A DNA stretch of 64,000 nt from Porphyra umbilicalis (taxonomy: Eukaryota; Rhodophyta; Bangiophyceae; Bangiales; Bangiaceae). Every line of letters starts with the position of its first letter. The stretch's first letter is position 1. Positions 43,401 through 55,303 of this stretch are shown here, in pieces. The translations under genes were made by a program, and so were the position numbers. The stretch is taken from contig KV918865.1 of the NCBI GenBank assembly GCA_002049455.2, positions 1 through 64,000 of the forward strand, given 5' to 3'. The notes under the pieces were generated by a model. The model made no database searches and had not been told where the DNA came from. It saw only the letters and a list, made by a program, of their open reading frames with translations.

Positions 43401-44330
43401 AGCCTGGCGGCGATCTACAAGATTACGGACGCTCTGCACAAGCGTTTTGAGATGAAGGACCCGGGCGAGGCGAAGGTCATCCTCGGGTTAGAGATTAGGC
43501 GTGACAAGGCGTTGGGCACCCTCAAGCTGTCGCAGGGCAAGTACGCGGCGCAAGTGCTGGAGAAGTTCGGGATGGCGGAGTGCAACCCGATCGGAACGCC
43601 GCTGGAGGTGGGCCTGCAGCTGGTCAAGGCCGACGAGAGCGACGACACGCTGCCCTATCGCGAAGCTGTCGGCAGTCTGATGTACCTGATGGTCGGGACA
43701 CGTCCTGACCTCGCCTTCGCTATCGGGAAGCTGAGTCGGTTTGTTTCGTGCTACGGCAAGGAGCATTGGGCGGCGATCAAGCGCGTTCTACGGTACGTCA
43801 AGGGTTCGATGGACAAGGGTCTGGTCTTCGACAAGAACTCTTCCTGTGTTCTACAAGGCTTTAGTGATGCCGACTGGGCGGGTGACCACGAGGCGCGACG
43901 TTCGACGACGGGCTTCACCTTCATCTTTGGCGGAGCAGCCGTCAGCTGGGGTTCTAAGTTGCAGAAGACGGTGGCGCTGTCGACGATGGAAGCTGAGTAC
44001 ATGGCTCTATGTGAGGCCAGCAAGGAAGCTGTTTGGCTCAACAAGCTCGTGCGAAGCGTGGCAAGTCAAGGTCTGCGGACAGCGATCTCTGGCGGGCCGA
44101 TCAACATCAAGGTCGACAACAGCGGGTGCATTGACTTCTCCAAGAACCCCGTCGAGCACAAGCGCACTAAGCACATCGACATTCGCTACCACTTTGTGCG
44201 CGAGGCCATCACGACGGACAAGGTGACATTGGAGCATTGTGCAACGGACGACATGGTGGCGGACCCGATGACGAAGGAGCTCGGCAAGACCAAGCACGAC
44301 AAGCATGTCGAGGCCATGGGGCTTTGCTGA
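40425..44330 (+). pseudogene. Copia gag-pol polyprotein, with in-frame TAG and mutated RT active site
   Basis: From ATG 40425: gag (IDKLTETNFHEWRQRIKTVL); zinc knuckle CYYCHKFGHISHDC near 41084; protease core WLVDSAASAHMC near 41260; integrase zinc region (LWHERLGHVN ... CEPCVYGK). The integrase catalytic residues are in LVHSDLGGPM, LRSDNGGEY and NGVAERLNR. Reverse transcriptase follows (first Asp in LHQMDVKTAFLNGDL), then RNase H (GFSDADWAGD, STMEAEYMAL). TAG at 41976-41978 interrupts integrase; the frame is otherwise open to TGA at 44328-44330. At 43371-43382 the RT active site reads YVDN instead of YVDD, losing a metal-binding Asp. This copy is probably not autonomous despite its young LTRs. 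Confidence 0.95.
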
Positions 44331-44365
44331 AAACAAGAACCGCCGCGGCAACAAGCAAGGAGGCG

Positions 44366-44783
44366 TGTTGGACTGTGATGCTCGTCGCCGACTCCACTGG
44401 CGGTTCGCGGTTGGAAGATGGTCGGTGACCCTTATGGTACCCCACATGGTACATTTGCAAGACGTGGTCAAGTTGCACACATTTGTGTTGGGTCATCTTG
44501 GGGCGTTTCTTTTGGCATGTTTTGGATTTGATCTTCGCTTTGCTCTAGTGGCTTTTGTTTTGGTGAGTGATTCGATTTGGTGCGAGGGCGTGGGCGTCGG
44601 TGTGGGCGCGAGAGGGGGGAGCACTTGGGCCGGTGGGGACTATTTGAGAGGTGCTCTCGGTTGGGAGAGGCGGGCGATCCTTAGGAGAACCAACAAAGCA
44701 CGTTCGCACACACACACACAAGCTCAAGCCACTCAACCACTTCACCGTGGTCCCCCAACCCCTATCCCCACTGCGTTTCAACA
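44366..44783 (+). repeat. 3' LTR of the copia element
   Basis: 418-bp partner of 39825-40242. The purine-rich AAGCAAGGAGG just upstream is a plausible polypurine tract. Confidence 0.97.
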
Positions 44784-44788
44784 GGGTG

Positions 44789-45314
44789 GCGCTGGGAGGC
44801 GCGGGACGCTTCCTATGGCCGCTTCGCCGAGGTTCATCTTCATCAGCACCAGCCATCGAACAATAGCGCACGTAACACCGCCCACATGAAGGTCAGTAAC
44901 CGCGCTACGCAAACCGCGTTGCGTGACACGCGTACCACCGAGCACCCTCCCAGCTCGACCGGCTCCTCATGGTCAGCGTACCCTCAAAAAAAACGCTGCT
45001 CTTCCTTCAGCCCCTACCCCCTGCATCGCCCACGCTCCGTCCAGGGGCCGCAACCTCACCGATCCACAGCACCACGTCGTCAGCCGGCAATCCCGTCGAC
45101 AGACGCGCTGCGCCGGTCGACCAAAGGCAACGGGAACGGCCGCGACCGCTCGAGCAGCCACGCTCTCCGCGACCAGACAACCCCCCATTCGAACAATCAA
45201 AAGGAAAACGCTCTCTCAGGCCTCTGAAGCCACCTTCTCGACAAGTCACAAATTCTTACGCGAGCGTGACCACGTCCGTCTCGGTCAACCCGCCCCCACG
45301 ACCCCATAAACACA
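44789..45314. other. Unassigned flank between copia and satellite
   Basis: About 520 bp of moderately GC-rich sequence. No gene or repeat recognised. Confidence 0.4.
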
Positions 45315-46948
45315 GCATGTTGCATGCGTGCCGGCGGCGGGAGCCTGGCACGACGGCCGGCGTAATTGGGCCGGCCGAGGTGGCGGTTCGGCGGTCAAAG
45401 GGGTGGTGTGAGAGGTTTTGCGTGCGGTGCGGGACGCCAGAGTCATTCGACAGCGGCATCATCATGGCCGAGGTGGCGGTAGCGAACGAAGTGTGAGGTG
45501 TGTGTGCCTGCGTTCTGAGGTACGTCAAAGAAGAGGCGGATGAAGCCAGTGGGTCAGTATCCGGTTGTAACCGCGCCAAGGCTTTGAGAAGGCTGTTGCG
45601 CATCCTTTTCAGTGGTTGCCGGTGCCGGGGGTACGCGGGGAATGCGTGAAACGCGGACACTAACACACCTTGGATACAAACCCCGCTTTTCTGTGCCTTC
45701 TTGTACGATAATTGTGTTTCTGATGGTACCACTGAACTCGGCAGGGGCGGAAATGCCAGGATCCGCGGCAAGCGCTTGCCGTCGGTCCGCCCGCAACGAG
45801 ATGTTGCTTGCGTGCCGGCCGCGGGAGCCTAGCACGACGGCCGGCGTGATTGAGTCGGCCGAGGTGGCGGTTCGGCGGTCGGAGCGGCAGTGTGAGGGAC
45901 TGTGTGTGCGGTGTGGGACGCCAGAGTGATGCGACAGAGGCATCATGACGGCCGTGGAGGCGATGGCGAACGGAGTGTGAGGTGTGTGTGCTTGCATTCT
46001 GAGGTACAACAGAGAGCGTGCGGATGGCGCCAGTGAGTCGATGGCCGGTTTTGCACGCACCGAGGCTTCGACGAGGCCGTTGCGCATCCCCTTCAGTGGT
46101 TGCCGGTGCCGGGGGAACGCGGGGAATGCGTGAAACGCGGACACTAACACACCTTGGATACAGACCCCGCTTTTCTGTGCCTTCCTGTATGATAATTGTG
46201 TTTCTGATGGTACAACTGAACTCGGCAGGGGAGGAAGCGCCAGGATCCGCGGCAAGCGCTCGCCGCCGGTCCGCACGCAACATGATTTTACGTACGGGAC
46301 GGCGGCGGGAGCCTGGCACAACGGTCGGTGTGATTGAGCCGGCCGTGGTGGCGGTTCGGTGGGCAAACGGGCGGTGTGAGGGGTTGTGTGTGCGGTGAGC
46401 GACGCCAGAGAGATGCGACAGAAGCGCCAAAACGGCCGAGGTGGCCGTGGCGAACGCAGTGTGAGGTGTGTATGCCTGCATTCTGAGGTACGTCAGAGAG
46501 AATGCGGATGGCGCCAGTGGGTCAGTGGCCGGTTTTGAGCGCACCGAGGCTTTGAGGAGGCCGTTGCACATCTTTTTCAATGGTTGCCGATGCCGGGAGC
46601 ACGCAGGGAATGCTTAAAACGCGGACACTCTCATACCTTGGATACAAACCCCGCATTTCTGTGCCTTCCTGTATGATAATTGAGTTTCTGATGGTACCAC
46701 TGAACTCGGCCGTGGCGGAAACGCCCGGATCCGAGTCGAGGGCTCGCCGCCGGTCCGCTTGCAACGACATGTTGCATGCGGGCCGGCGGCGGGAGCCTGG
46801 CACGACGGCCGGTGTGATTGGGCCGGCCGAGGTGGCGGTTCGGCGGTCGGAGCGGCGGTGTCAGGGATTGTGTGTGCGGTGTGGGACGCCAGAGTGGTGC
46901 GACAGAGGCATCATGACGGCCGTGGTGGCGGTGGCGAACGCAGTGTGA
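45315..46948 (+). repeat. Tandem satellite, unit about 484 bp, about 3.4 copies
   Basis: Landmarks recur at a spacing of 483-485 bp: the motif TGGATACA.ACCCCGC at about 45671, 46154 and 46639, and GGGAGCCT.GCAC at about 45339, 45821, 46306 and 46789. Units differ by scattered substitutions and small indels. Frames open on the minus strand run across several units, but the unit length is not a multiple of three, so the frame changes every unit. I regard them as non-coding. Confidence 0.9.
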
Positions 46949-48396
46949 GACGTTGCGCGTTCTCGATGTCCCGGATACGCAAAATCGAACGCGGGCCAAT
47001 GAGAGTGCAAACTTGAACAATCACGTCGATCTTGGCTCGAATACGTCGCATGCGGATCGCGTGGCACGAACTTGCAACCATGGGAAGGGAAGCCACGCGG
47101 TCATTGCCGACTTCAGTCCGACGACGCCACCTGTTCGACAATGAGACTGCTCTGGGTCTTTATCATGCCGTTCACGGACGCAGAGTGACGAAGGCATTGC
47201 TTCTCTCTGGTTTCGACAGGCACGAGGAATGGGCATGGCCATGTCTCCACCGTCGCCGTCTACGCGCGGGCCTGCCGCCGCACTCTCACAGCGGCAACGG
47301 CGGGAGCTACTTCCGCCACCGGACGCAGCTACCGTGACGACGCCGCGGCCGACTTGCTCTGCCTCACGCCGCACCTGGTGGCCGCCCTGGCGTCGGTGCC
47401 CGACATGGCTTCCCGTGGCGGCGGCCGTTGGCGTTGGTGAGGGCGCATTGCGCGGCCCATTGCCCGCGGGCATGTTGTGAGGCACGGATAAGTCCCCCCC
47501 CCCTATCCGCTTCCCCTGCCCCGCCGTCGGCGCTCAGGCGCTCGGCGGCCGCCGCCAGCGCCACGGTTGTCGCGGTGGACTTGACGACGCACCCCCGCCG
47601 ACGCCACTGCTCTCCACCGCCCGCCGCCGCCGCGGCCACGCGCACGGCCACCAGGCCCACGACGGCTGGCTACCACGCCGCCAGCCGCGGCGAGACGCTG
47701 CCGTTACCGACACCGCTGCGTAGCAGCGTGATGACCACCGTGGCGGCCACGTCGGCCGCGCGAGCGGCCGCGGACGCGGAAAGCGGCCGTCCCCGCCGAG
47801 GCCGACACCTGGGCGCCATCTCTCCCTCGCCCGGCGGTGGCGACAGCCGCCGAGGACAGCAGCGGTAGGGCGACGGCAGCGGCTATCGCCATGTTGCTGA
47901 CCGCCGGCCACACGGCCACCGTGGAGGAAATGCGTGGCGCGTACTGCTGAAGCGCGTGTAGAGTGTGGCAGCCGCGTCGGAGCGGGCGCCGCCGTTGCAT
48001 TGTCTTTAAACTCGGCCACCCTGCCGCCGGCGGGCGCGTGGAGCGTGCCCGTATGCGTGCCCGTATACTGGCGTTATGGAGCGCGTGGCTGAATCGACGG
48101 CCAAGTGCACGGGCGTAGACAAGCTCCCGCCCGACACCCGCGGCGGCGGCCTCGCCTTGCCACAGTTTCCCGAGACTCGGGATCTCTCGTAGTCCCTGAC
48201 GCGGAGGATGCAGAAAAGGAGATGTGTGCGTACACGGGGAAACGATTTGTATCTATTCACGTGGTCCAAACACACCCCGAGACGAACGCGCAGAAGCCTC
48301 AAATCCACACATCAGTCGGCTACCGGGAACCTGACTGCATTAACAGAAACAAGCGCTCCACACGGCCCGTTCATAGGCACCGACTGGCCCACCGAC
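46949..48396. other. Unassigned region with a GC-rich island
   Basis: About 47230-47960 is another GC-rich Ala/Pro/Arg-type island, open in several frames. No gene or repeat is supported. Confidence 0.4.
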
Positions 48397-49854
48397 TCAG
48401 AAGCCCGGCTGCTGGTCACGGGTCGTCCACGGATAGAACACGTGAATGAAATATCGCGAGGCCCGTCGCTCCGCCGGCGTGTCCGGCTGGTTGCTCGGCG
48501 TGGCGCGCGGACCGAGGCGTTCTTCGAGGTCGCACCAGTCCACCTGGACGTCCTCCGCACAAAGGATGCGGGCGGCGTCAACCAGCTCCAGACCCGGGTA
48601 GGAGTCTTCGTCATGCGATAACTCCCACGCCAGACGGACGCACCCATACCGCGTCAGCGCACACCCGCGCAGGCTCGGCACGCGGCGCATACGCTGCACT
48701 ACCACGCAGCTGCAGGCCTCGCCGTTCAGAGAGCGTAGAGCGAGGCGCATGCGGCCCCAGCAGAGGTCGCCGTCATTGTCCTCATATCGAACAAAAGAGT
48801 ACCATGGCTTGCCAAAGAAGATGTCCGCTGCACATAGGTGCTGCAGCACTGGCGGGGCGCCCCTCTCGAAACGCTCCATGACACGGACAGTGCGATGCTG
48901 TGTGACCCAGGCGGTGTCGTGCAGGCGCAGAACCGCGCCCAAGTTTGCCAAATCGGGGATGCGGCACAGAACGGTGACAGCCGCGCGCTGCGCACGGCCC
49001 GTGAACGTGAGGTCCGACGTCTGCGTAGGCGGGGCAGGGGCCTGGCTGTGGCCGCCGTCTTCCTCGGAAAGGACGCCGCTACCTTCGTCATCGGCTGCCT
49101 CGCACAGCTCCTTGATGACCGCCGATTGCGTCTCCTCGCATCGCATCATCTGACGAGCAACACCGGGGCCACGCTCGTTGCTGCGCTTAAACATGTGCTT
49201 GCAGCTGCCGTGCAGCTTCTCGTCGACCGACATGTCGCCCTCCCAGAGTTTGTCACGGTTCCGCAGCTCTTCGCCCAGGTGTTGTACGAGGCGGTGCAGC
49301 TTAGTCGTGTTTACGTGCCCGTACAACGTCTGGATGAAGTCGACGCCGAACTCTTTGGCGGCCTCGTCAATGTCGTTGACGTCCGCCTCAGTGACGACAG
49401 TCGCATTAGCAACGTTGTCACCAAACAGCATACCACCCACGCGCGCCTCCTGGCAGAACAACACCAGGTACGCCTCGTGCAGGGGCATATCGCAGAAGTG
49501 CTCCGCGTACGCACTGGCAGAGGCCACATCCATTTTGGGCAAAGCGCCGACCGAGTCGTCGGCGACGGCCAAGTCGTCGCCTGGCACGGCCACCCAGCCG
49601 TCATCAAAGGCGCTGCTATCAACGCCCGCGGAGCCGCCGGAAGATGCACTGGCGACACTGCTGTCGTCATCGCTGGACGTCTCGCCCGTCGTGCTGCCCT
49701 TCCCGCCCGGGGCTTTGGGCATCCGCCTAGTTGGTGCCACTGGGACGCCATCCAATGGTGCTGCGGCGAATTCCCCTGAGTCGGGCACGCCGGTGAGCCC
49801 GGCCACCATGAAGGGCCAGGAGATGCAAATGTGCCGCCAGCTGCGACCGGTCAT
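48397..49854 (-). pseudogene. KDZ/tnp2-like transposase, C-terminal part
   Basis: 485 codons. After an acidic low-complexity lead comes a region typical of the later part of KDZ (Kyakuja-Dileera-Zisupton/Plavaka) and CACTA tnp2-like transposases: NTTKLHRLVQHLGEELR, then LHGSCKHMFKRSNERG, where these families have a conserved His/Lys/Arg segment. A C-terminal domain follows (RAQRAAVTVLCRIP ... FFGKPWYSFVRYED ... DLCWGRMRLALRSL) with the shape of the C-terminal tnp2 extension. It continues, in another frame, the part at 50099-51007; about 245 bp between them is not open in a single frame. Family assignment rests on pattern, not on a search. Confidence 0.6.
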
Positions 49855-50098
49855 TGTGGCTTGCGGCTCCGAGGTCGGTACAAGACAACTGCATAAAGGA
49901 ATAGGTTCATCCGAAGCCGAGCCATGTGCGATAGTAGAGAGTGTGCGTCAGGTCAGTTCTCGTGTCAGCTCCCTGTGGACCACTTAGCACACGGGCGCAT
50001 CCGGCCGGCAGGCGTTGCGCTCAACGCGTCGCCGCCTCGGGACACGTTGGAGAAGAGACCGCGGCCCGCACACCGCCCGAAGAGTGCCCCCCCCCTGC

Positions 50099-51007
50099 CT
50101 ACAGCGGCAACGCAAGAGCATACTCTGGTGCAGACGGTGTCACCTTGCAGTTGCGACCCAGCTCAAATCCGCGCAGGTTGAGGATGTCCAGTGTGTCTTG
50201 CACCGTGCCTAGACGCACAAGACCTCTGCCTGCGCAAAGGGCACGCAGTACGGCCGGCAGGCGCTGAGCCAGCAGCCGGAGGATACCAAGCTTCCAAAAA
50301 TTCAGCAAGTCGAACGAGACGACGAAGTACAGGTTGTAAGCGCCCGTACCGAGACCGTGGACTGCACCCAGGGCGGGCACAAATGCGAGCGCGCTGTGCT
50401 CGCGACCGAGGGCGCGGCGCCGACTCGCGCGCGCGTCCTCCGCGCGCACGACAGCAGCCGCCATCTGCGCATTGAGAGTTGTGACAACATCGCGATCGAC
50501 AGCGAGTACTCCCAGAAGACCGCCGCTCATATTCTTGTCCTCCTTGCAACGCGAGCAGAAGTACCGGCATCGATTCCCCATGAGCGCCAACATGTTACGC
50601 TCCTCCACTTGATCAACAACCAAGCCCAAAACTCGCGGCACGAGCATGACGGAGCCGTGCCCGGCCACCGGCGCCGTGACGCCTTCTTCACTTGCGCGCG
50701 TTAAGGCACGCAGTGACACCGCCAGGGAGCGCCGGAGTAGGTAGTTGCGCATGACGCTCACGGCAAGCCTCGCGGCCGCGCTGTGCTCGACCGCCTTCGA
50801 AATGTGCTGAAGGTAGCCGACCGTCTGCCACTGGCCACCGCCGTCAAGCACGTTAGGGAAGTCGACGCGTAGAGCGAAAATGTAGTGCGCGCCGCTCCAC
50901 GACACGAGTGCGTCGTTCGCATGTAGCTGGACCGCCAGGACCCGCGCGTCGGGCCAATGGATGCGCCGCGCCTGACGGCTATCTTGCACGTACAGGTCCG
51001 CGTCCAT
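50099..51007 (-). pseudogene. KDZ/tnp2-like transposase, central part
   Basis: 302 codons from ATG 51007 to TAG at 50099-50101. ADLYVQDSRQARRIHWPDAR then VLAVQLHANDALV fits the stretch of KDZ/tnp2 transposases around the first catalytic Asp. FCSRCKEDKNM is the zinc-ribbon-like Cys pair usual in this region, and YNLYFVVSFDLLNFWKLGIL resembles the conserved second half of the core. A run of C (50087-50095) follows the stop. The N-terminal domain is not visible further upstream. Together with 48397-49854 it is a broken transposase of at least 780 residues. Confidence 0.6.
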
Positions 51008-52606
51008 TGCATGTCCAAAGCCCCCGGCTGGAAACGGCGGTCGCAGAGAGTGATGGGTTGCGCAAGCGCCTCGTGCGGCACGGTGCCGCCCGATCCAAGA
51101 TGAAGTGGAGCTCAGTCCGGAGCCGACCGCGTCTTACAGAGCCAAGCAGCGCAACGAACAATGCAAGATCCCCGGGTCTACGGCCCCGAGAACGACAAAG
51201 CGCCGCACCGGACCTACCAAGATCCCTATCCGTAGCTTAACGGGAACACGGAGACACGCGGAGCGACACGGCGCGATGACGCGCGACCCATTCACCGGTG
51301 CGCACCGATTGGAGAGTGACCGTCACTCACCGCATCGTCCACAATGTCCCCACTTGCGGATTGCCTTGTGTGGACCACGGGCGAAAGCAGACGATGCCCC
51401 GTCCAAGTCGAAACATTCTCTTTGGCCGAAAGAGCTTGAGGAGAAAGCGCGCGCGCCAGCCCTGCCGGTCAGATCTGCAACAGTGGCCTGCGTAAATTAG
51501 TCGCTGACGGGGCTCTGCCAAATTGTGGACCATGGCAGCAGGAGTTTTGACGTGGTCTTTATCATCTCATAATTTCCCGGCGGTTTCGGAAGCCCTGTCC
51601 AAATAGATGAAGAGCAGGGGGCTCACCTGTCGGTGTCCCAAATAACCGGCGTCTTTGTCCAATAGCATGGTGTCTCTGAGCAAAGTGGCATCCTCGAACT
51701 TGGGCTCGAATCAATGTGCACAATTCGAGCGCCCAAGAACGACACTTTCGCGAATATTCTTTCAGCTTCGATGGCGATTGTGCACATCGTCATCCGCTTT
51801 TTTTCGAGGGGAGGGAATCGCTGTTCTCCACATTCGTCAGCACCTTGCGGTTGCTGCTCGTCCTCCGATCACCGAGACTGAGCCCGCCAGCCCGCCTCGT
51901 CCTCGATCCTTGTCTGCGCCCCCGCTCCAGTGCTGTGCGCAGAGGATCTCGCCATGCCGCTTCGTTGCTGTCACCCCTCATCCGCTTACGTCTGCTCACT
52001 GGCAAGAAGGTTCCTGCAGCCCGCCGACGCATCCATGTCGCTGCTCCGCTCCCTCCTGGCCTCTGCTGACTGACCTCGTGCCGGCCCTCGAGCATTTGTG
52101 CTGCATTGAGCGAGCGAGAACCGATCTGCATCACTTCCCCCCCCCCACTATTGTCTCGTGCGCAAGCCCCGCATGCGATGCTGCAGAGTGCCAAGAGGCC
52201 GGCGCAGATCTGTCTTTGTCGCCGACGCCGTGTGTGGTACTTTCATTCGATGTGTGGCTCTTGCATGTGCGTGTGCATAAATTGAAATGGTGGGTGCCTG
52301 TGGACCTCCCTCGTACGAGTGCGTTGTGAGTTCCCACGCGGCCGTGCCCTACGAGGTTGTCGGCCACGCGGGCGCCTGCGAGCGCTGCGCACCGGCGTGT
52401 GGGCAAGGCATCCCAGCGAACGCTCCGACCTGGTGCGCTGGCAGGGTACACAAGCTGCCGCACCCAGTTCTTGAGCCCATCCTGAAGCTCGACCATCCCA
52501 TCTTTCTCCACCTTGCATTTGCTTGCACCTACCCTATCCATGCCTCTTGGTCCCCTTCTCCTTTGATTCGTGGTCTTCGAGCTTCTTTACGGTACTTCTC
52601 GCCGCC
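51008..52606. other. Divergent intergenic region between the transposase relic and the unknown gene
   Basis: About 1.6 kb. It could contain a shared promoter for the two divergent genes. Its frames are open but compositionally weak. The last 30 bases hold GCCGCC before the ATG at 52607. Confidence 0.4.
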
Positions 52607-55303
52607 ATGTCCGCGCTGTACGGCTTTGCGCGTGCCGGCTCCCTAGCCTACGTCAACAACGACCAAGATGACTCGGTGGCACCGAACAGGGCTCGGCCTA
52701 CTCGGGTGATGAGTGGGCTGCAGTACGCGGCGGAGGTTGCGGCTCGCCTTTCCCCCGCCAGGCACGGCCCCACAACGCCGGCGCTCTACACGCAGGAGGG
52801 TCATCACGCGCCGCCGCTGTTCAACGCGTCTGCTTCGTGGCTGCGCCATCATGCTTCCGAGTCGTCCGGCGCTACTTCGCCCACGTCGACAGCTGTGCGC
52901 CAGTCGCCATCGCGCGTAGCGCGACGCGCAGTTGCTGTGGCGACGCCGCGCGGGCACAGCGGCGGTGCTGGCTTTTCTTCCAGCGTGGTAGCTGGAGGGC
53001 ACTCGCTGCCGCCCTTGGAGGCCACGGCCTCGGCGGACGCCCTTTGGGTGTCACTGGCTCTTTTCAAGACGCGTTCGTGTCGCCAGCGGCGCCCGCTGCT
53101 GCGCCGCCCTCCCACGCGCGGCGTGGCCTCGATGACGACAGCAACGACGATGAGTGGGACCAGGAAGGTGACGACGGGAGCACCCCGTGCGCTGCGCCAG
53201 GCACCACCGTGCCACAGCAAATGGCCGCCTCAAGCAGACCCATGAACGAGAAACGTCGCGGCGCAGCAACGCCTGGTTGCTCCCCGCCGCGCCAACCGTC
53301 GGCACATGGCGGCGGACCACCGGGCGACGGTGGGGCTGGCGCTGGCGGCAACCAGGCCATCGCTGGTGGGGCAGGCTCCGGCGGTGGAAGCCGCGGGGCT
53401 CGCACGCGCGGCACGACGTCGCCTACGGGACGTGCCGGCGCTTCTTCCGGGATTGCCGCGCCGCTGCCTGACGGTGGAGGCGCGTTGCCACGCTTGCGTG
53501 CGAGTCCGGCGGCGGCCAGCGGCGGCAGTCCTTCTGTGCGTGCCGGCGCTATGCTGCCTACGGGAAGGGCTGGAAACAGCTCGTCGGCCGCACCTGCGAC
53601 CGCCGCGCACGTGGGTGACATGATCCGTTCGACCTCATGCGGCTTTGCCGGCGTGCGCCGTGAAATCACGGAGCAGCGCGACGAGGTGGCCATACTGAAC
53701 AGCCAGCTACGCGCCGGTACCAAGAAAGGTGATGACATTGCCGTGCTCGCGGACCGATTGACCGCGTCGCTGATCTTCCAACGCGGCACGCTTGTTGCGA
53801 TCTCCGGCGACGTGAGCACGGTGCTGACGTTGGTGACCGCTGACCGCGCGGCTGCTGTCGCGCCTGGGACGGGCGTGGCCCTGGACGGTGCTGCGGCTAC
53901 TCTGGCTCGTGGCGTGGCCGCTCGGTCTGCTTTGGCGACGGAGCAGCACGATTCTCGGTGGGTTCTCGACCTCAAGGTATGTATTCACTCAGGCGCTTGC
54001 GCAGCAGACATGTCCATGTCGGCTCGAGTGTCCGAAATTGTACACCTTGCTCTTCGTTAGATGTGACGGTCTGGAGAGGACGGCTTTTCATGAGCCTGCC
54101 CAGCCCCACGCGCGCTGTTCGCTTCCGCAACTCACGTCAGTGCTCGCTCATGGCTCCGTATCAATGTAAGAGTGGTTGCGCTTCAAATTACCTGCTGCAG
54201 CCATAGGTTGTAGAGTTCCTACTTCCCAAGCTCGAGGCGCCACGCGGTGCGGCGGACGTGTGAGTCGACATTGCCGCTATCGACGTCTTTATGAAGAACT
54301 GGACAGCGGAGCGCTTCAACATAGACGTGCGCGAAGCGGACGACTTGTTAGCGCGTCGCTGGTGCCTGCCTCAGCGGCAGCCTCGTGACACTGCCGGGCC
54401 GCAGGCGGCGTCTCCGCCTACGACTCGCGACGGAGCATCGGCCGTGCCTTCCCGCCGCAACACAACGATGGCGTATTGGTACCTCGCAGGCCCGTCTCGC
54501 ACTCTTACCAGCGTGTTGGTAACAAGGCGGTCTCCGCTTTTTCTGCTTTTGTCAACGACCAGGCGGACATCGGTACCCTGCGACGCGCCCGTGGCACGCA
54601 GACATAGTACGAGGTGGTCTTTGAATCGCAAGAGGCGAACATGCTGCTCATGCATAACGCGTTCATGACGGAGCCTGTCTACCGCGACGGTCTCATCCGA
54701 GCGCTCCGCGTCGTTTTCTCTGTGCTCGGAGTTGTAGGTCGCTTCTCTGAGCCCGGCGGCGGCGTGGCAGGCAACAACGACGTAGTTGCTTGCTTGACGG
54801 CGCACGTGGCGCTGGTGACGATGAAGATCAGGTCCCACCTCAAGAGGCGGGCGGCGAGCCAGTCGGATGACGAGGGCGCGGTGGAGACGTCGCCGGGCCT
54901 GAACGCGGGCCACAGGTCGGAGTGGGTCGAGGAGCTCTCCGTCGTGCGCAACCTGTTCGTAGCACAAGGCTCTCGTAGCAGCAACGGCTTGCGGCTCGTC
55001 GACGGGGCGGATCCACATCGCGACAATCCTTCGTACCAGAAGCCGCTTGTGTCTGCCTCTGCCGAGCCGCTGCCGCCGGTTTCTCCTGGCGTTGGCCCGC
55101 CATCGGTGGCTGCGGCCCCTGCTGTCGGGAATGGTGTCATGCAGACACACATGGCAGGGGATAGCAAGCGGGTCGCTGGACGCAGAGACATCGAGGAGCC
55201 GTCTGATGACGAGGCGCAGGGTCCAGAGGAGCGCGCGGACGTTGCCGCCGCGCACGCCGCTGTCGCTCACGCAATGGAGGGCGTCTACGAGGAGCTCGAC
55301 TGA
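52607..55303 (+). pseudogene. Unknown spliced gene, copy 1 (family member also at 60256-63990)
   Basis: Starts at ATG 52607 in a strong context (GCCGCCATGT). The first part is Ser/Ala/Pro-rich. Near 53040 the coding frame changes (acidic DDDSNDDEWDQEGDDG), then comes a Gly-rich stretch and a probable coiled coil (REITEQRDEVAILNSQLRAG). A clean GT-AG intron (53977-54206) follows a Lys codon in phase 0. The second exon carries TGA at 54261, then IDVREADDLLARRWCLP, a further frame change near 54390, and TAG at 54605. The last part (from FESQEANMLLMHNAFMTEP to TGA near 55303) includes GLRLVDGADPHR and an Asp/Glu-rich end. No known domain. The same motifs recur in copy 2, so the coding frames are real. 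As read, it is decayed or contains introns I could not place. Confidence 0.5.
53977..54206 (+). other. GT-AG spliceosomal intron (230 bp)
   Basis: Donor AAG|GTATGT and acceptor CAGCCATAG|GTT, phase 0. In-frame stops inside the intron (for example TAG at 54058) end the upstream frame, while protein-like sequence resumes after the acceptor. The matching place in copy 2 is uninterrupted. Confidence 0.75.

Larger units (their letters stand above)
39825..44783 (+). mobile_element. Ty1/copia LTR retrotransposon, full length
   Basis: A 4959-bp element with 418-bp LTRs differing at about four positions by eye, and a perfect 5-bp target duplication GGGTG (39820-39824 and 44784-44788). Internal order: primer-binding site, gag, protease, integrase, reverse transcriptase, RNase H in one frame, the copia arrangement. 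The single polyprotein frame is broken by one TAG. Confidence 0.97.

Noticed and set aside
45554..46580. Long minus-strand ORFs over the 45-47 kb satellite
   Set aside because: They cross satellite units whose length is not a multiple of three, so the frame differs in each unit; there is no consistent protein.
21283..54607. Possible reassignment of TAG as a sense codon, because TAG interrupts otherwise open frames at 21283, 21397, 27405, 32395, 41976 and 54605
   Set aside because: TGA (32711, 33538, 34561, 54261, 61675) and TAA (32374) also interrupt comparable frames, and all affected genes are transposons or decayed genes. Ordinary decay explains it. Only conserved host genes with internal TAG would revive the idea.
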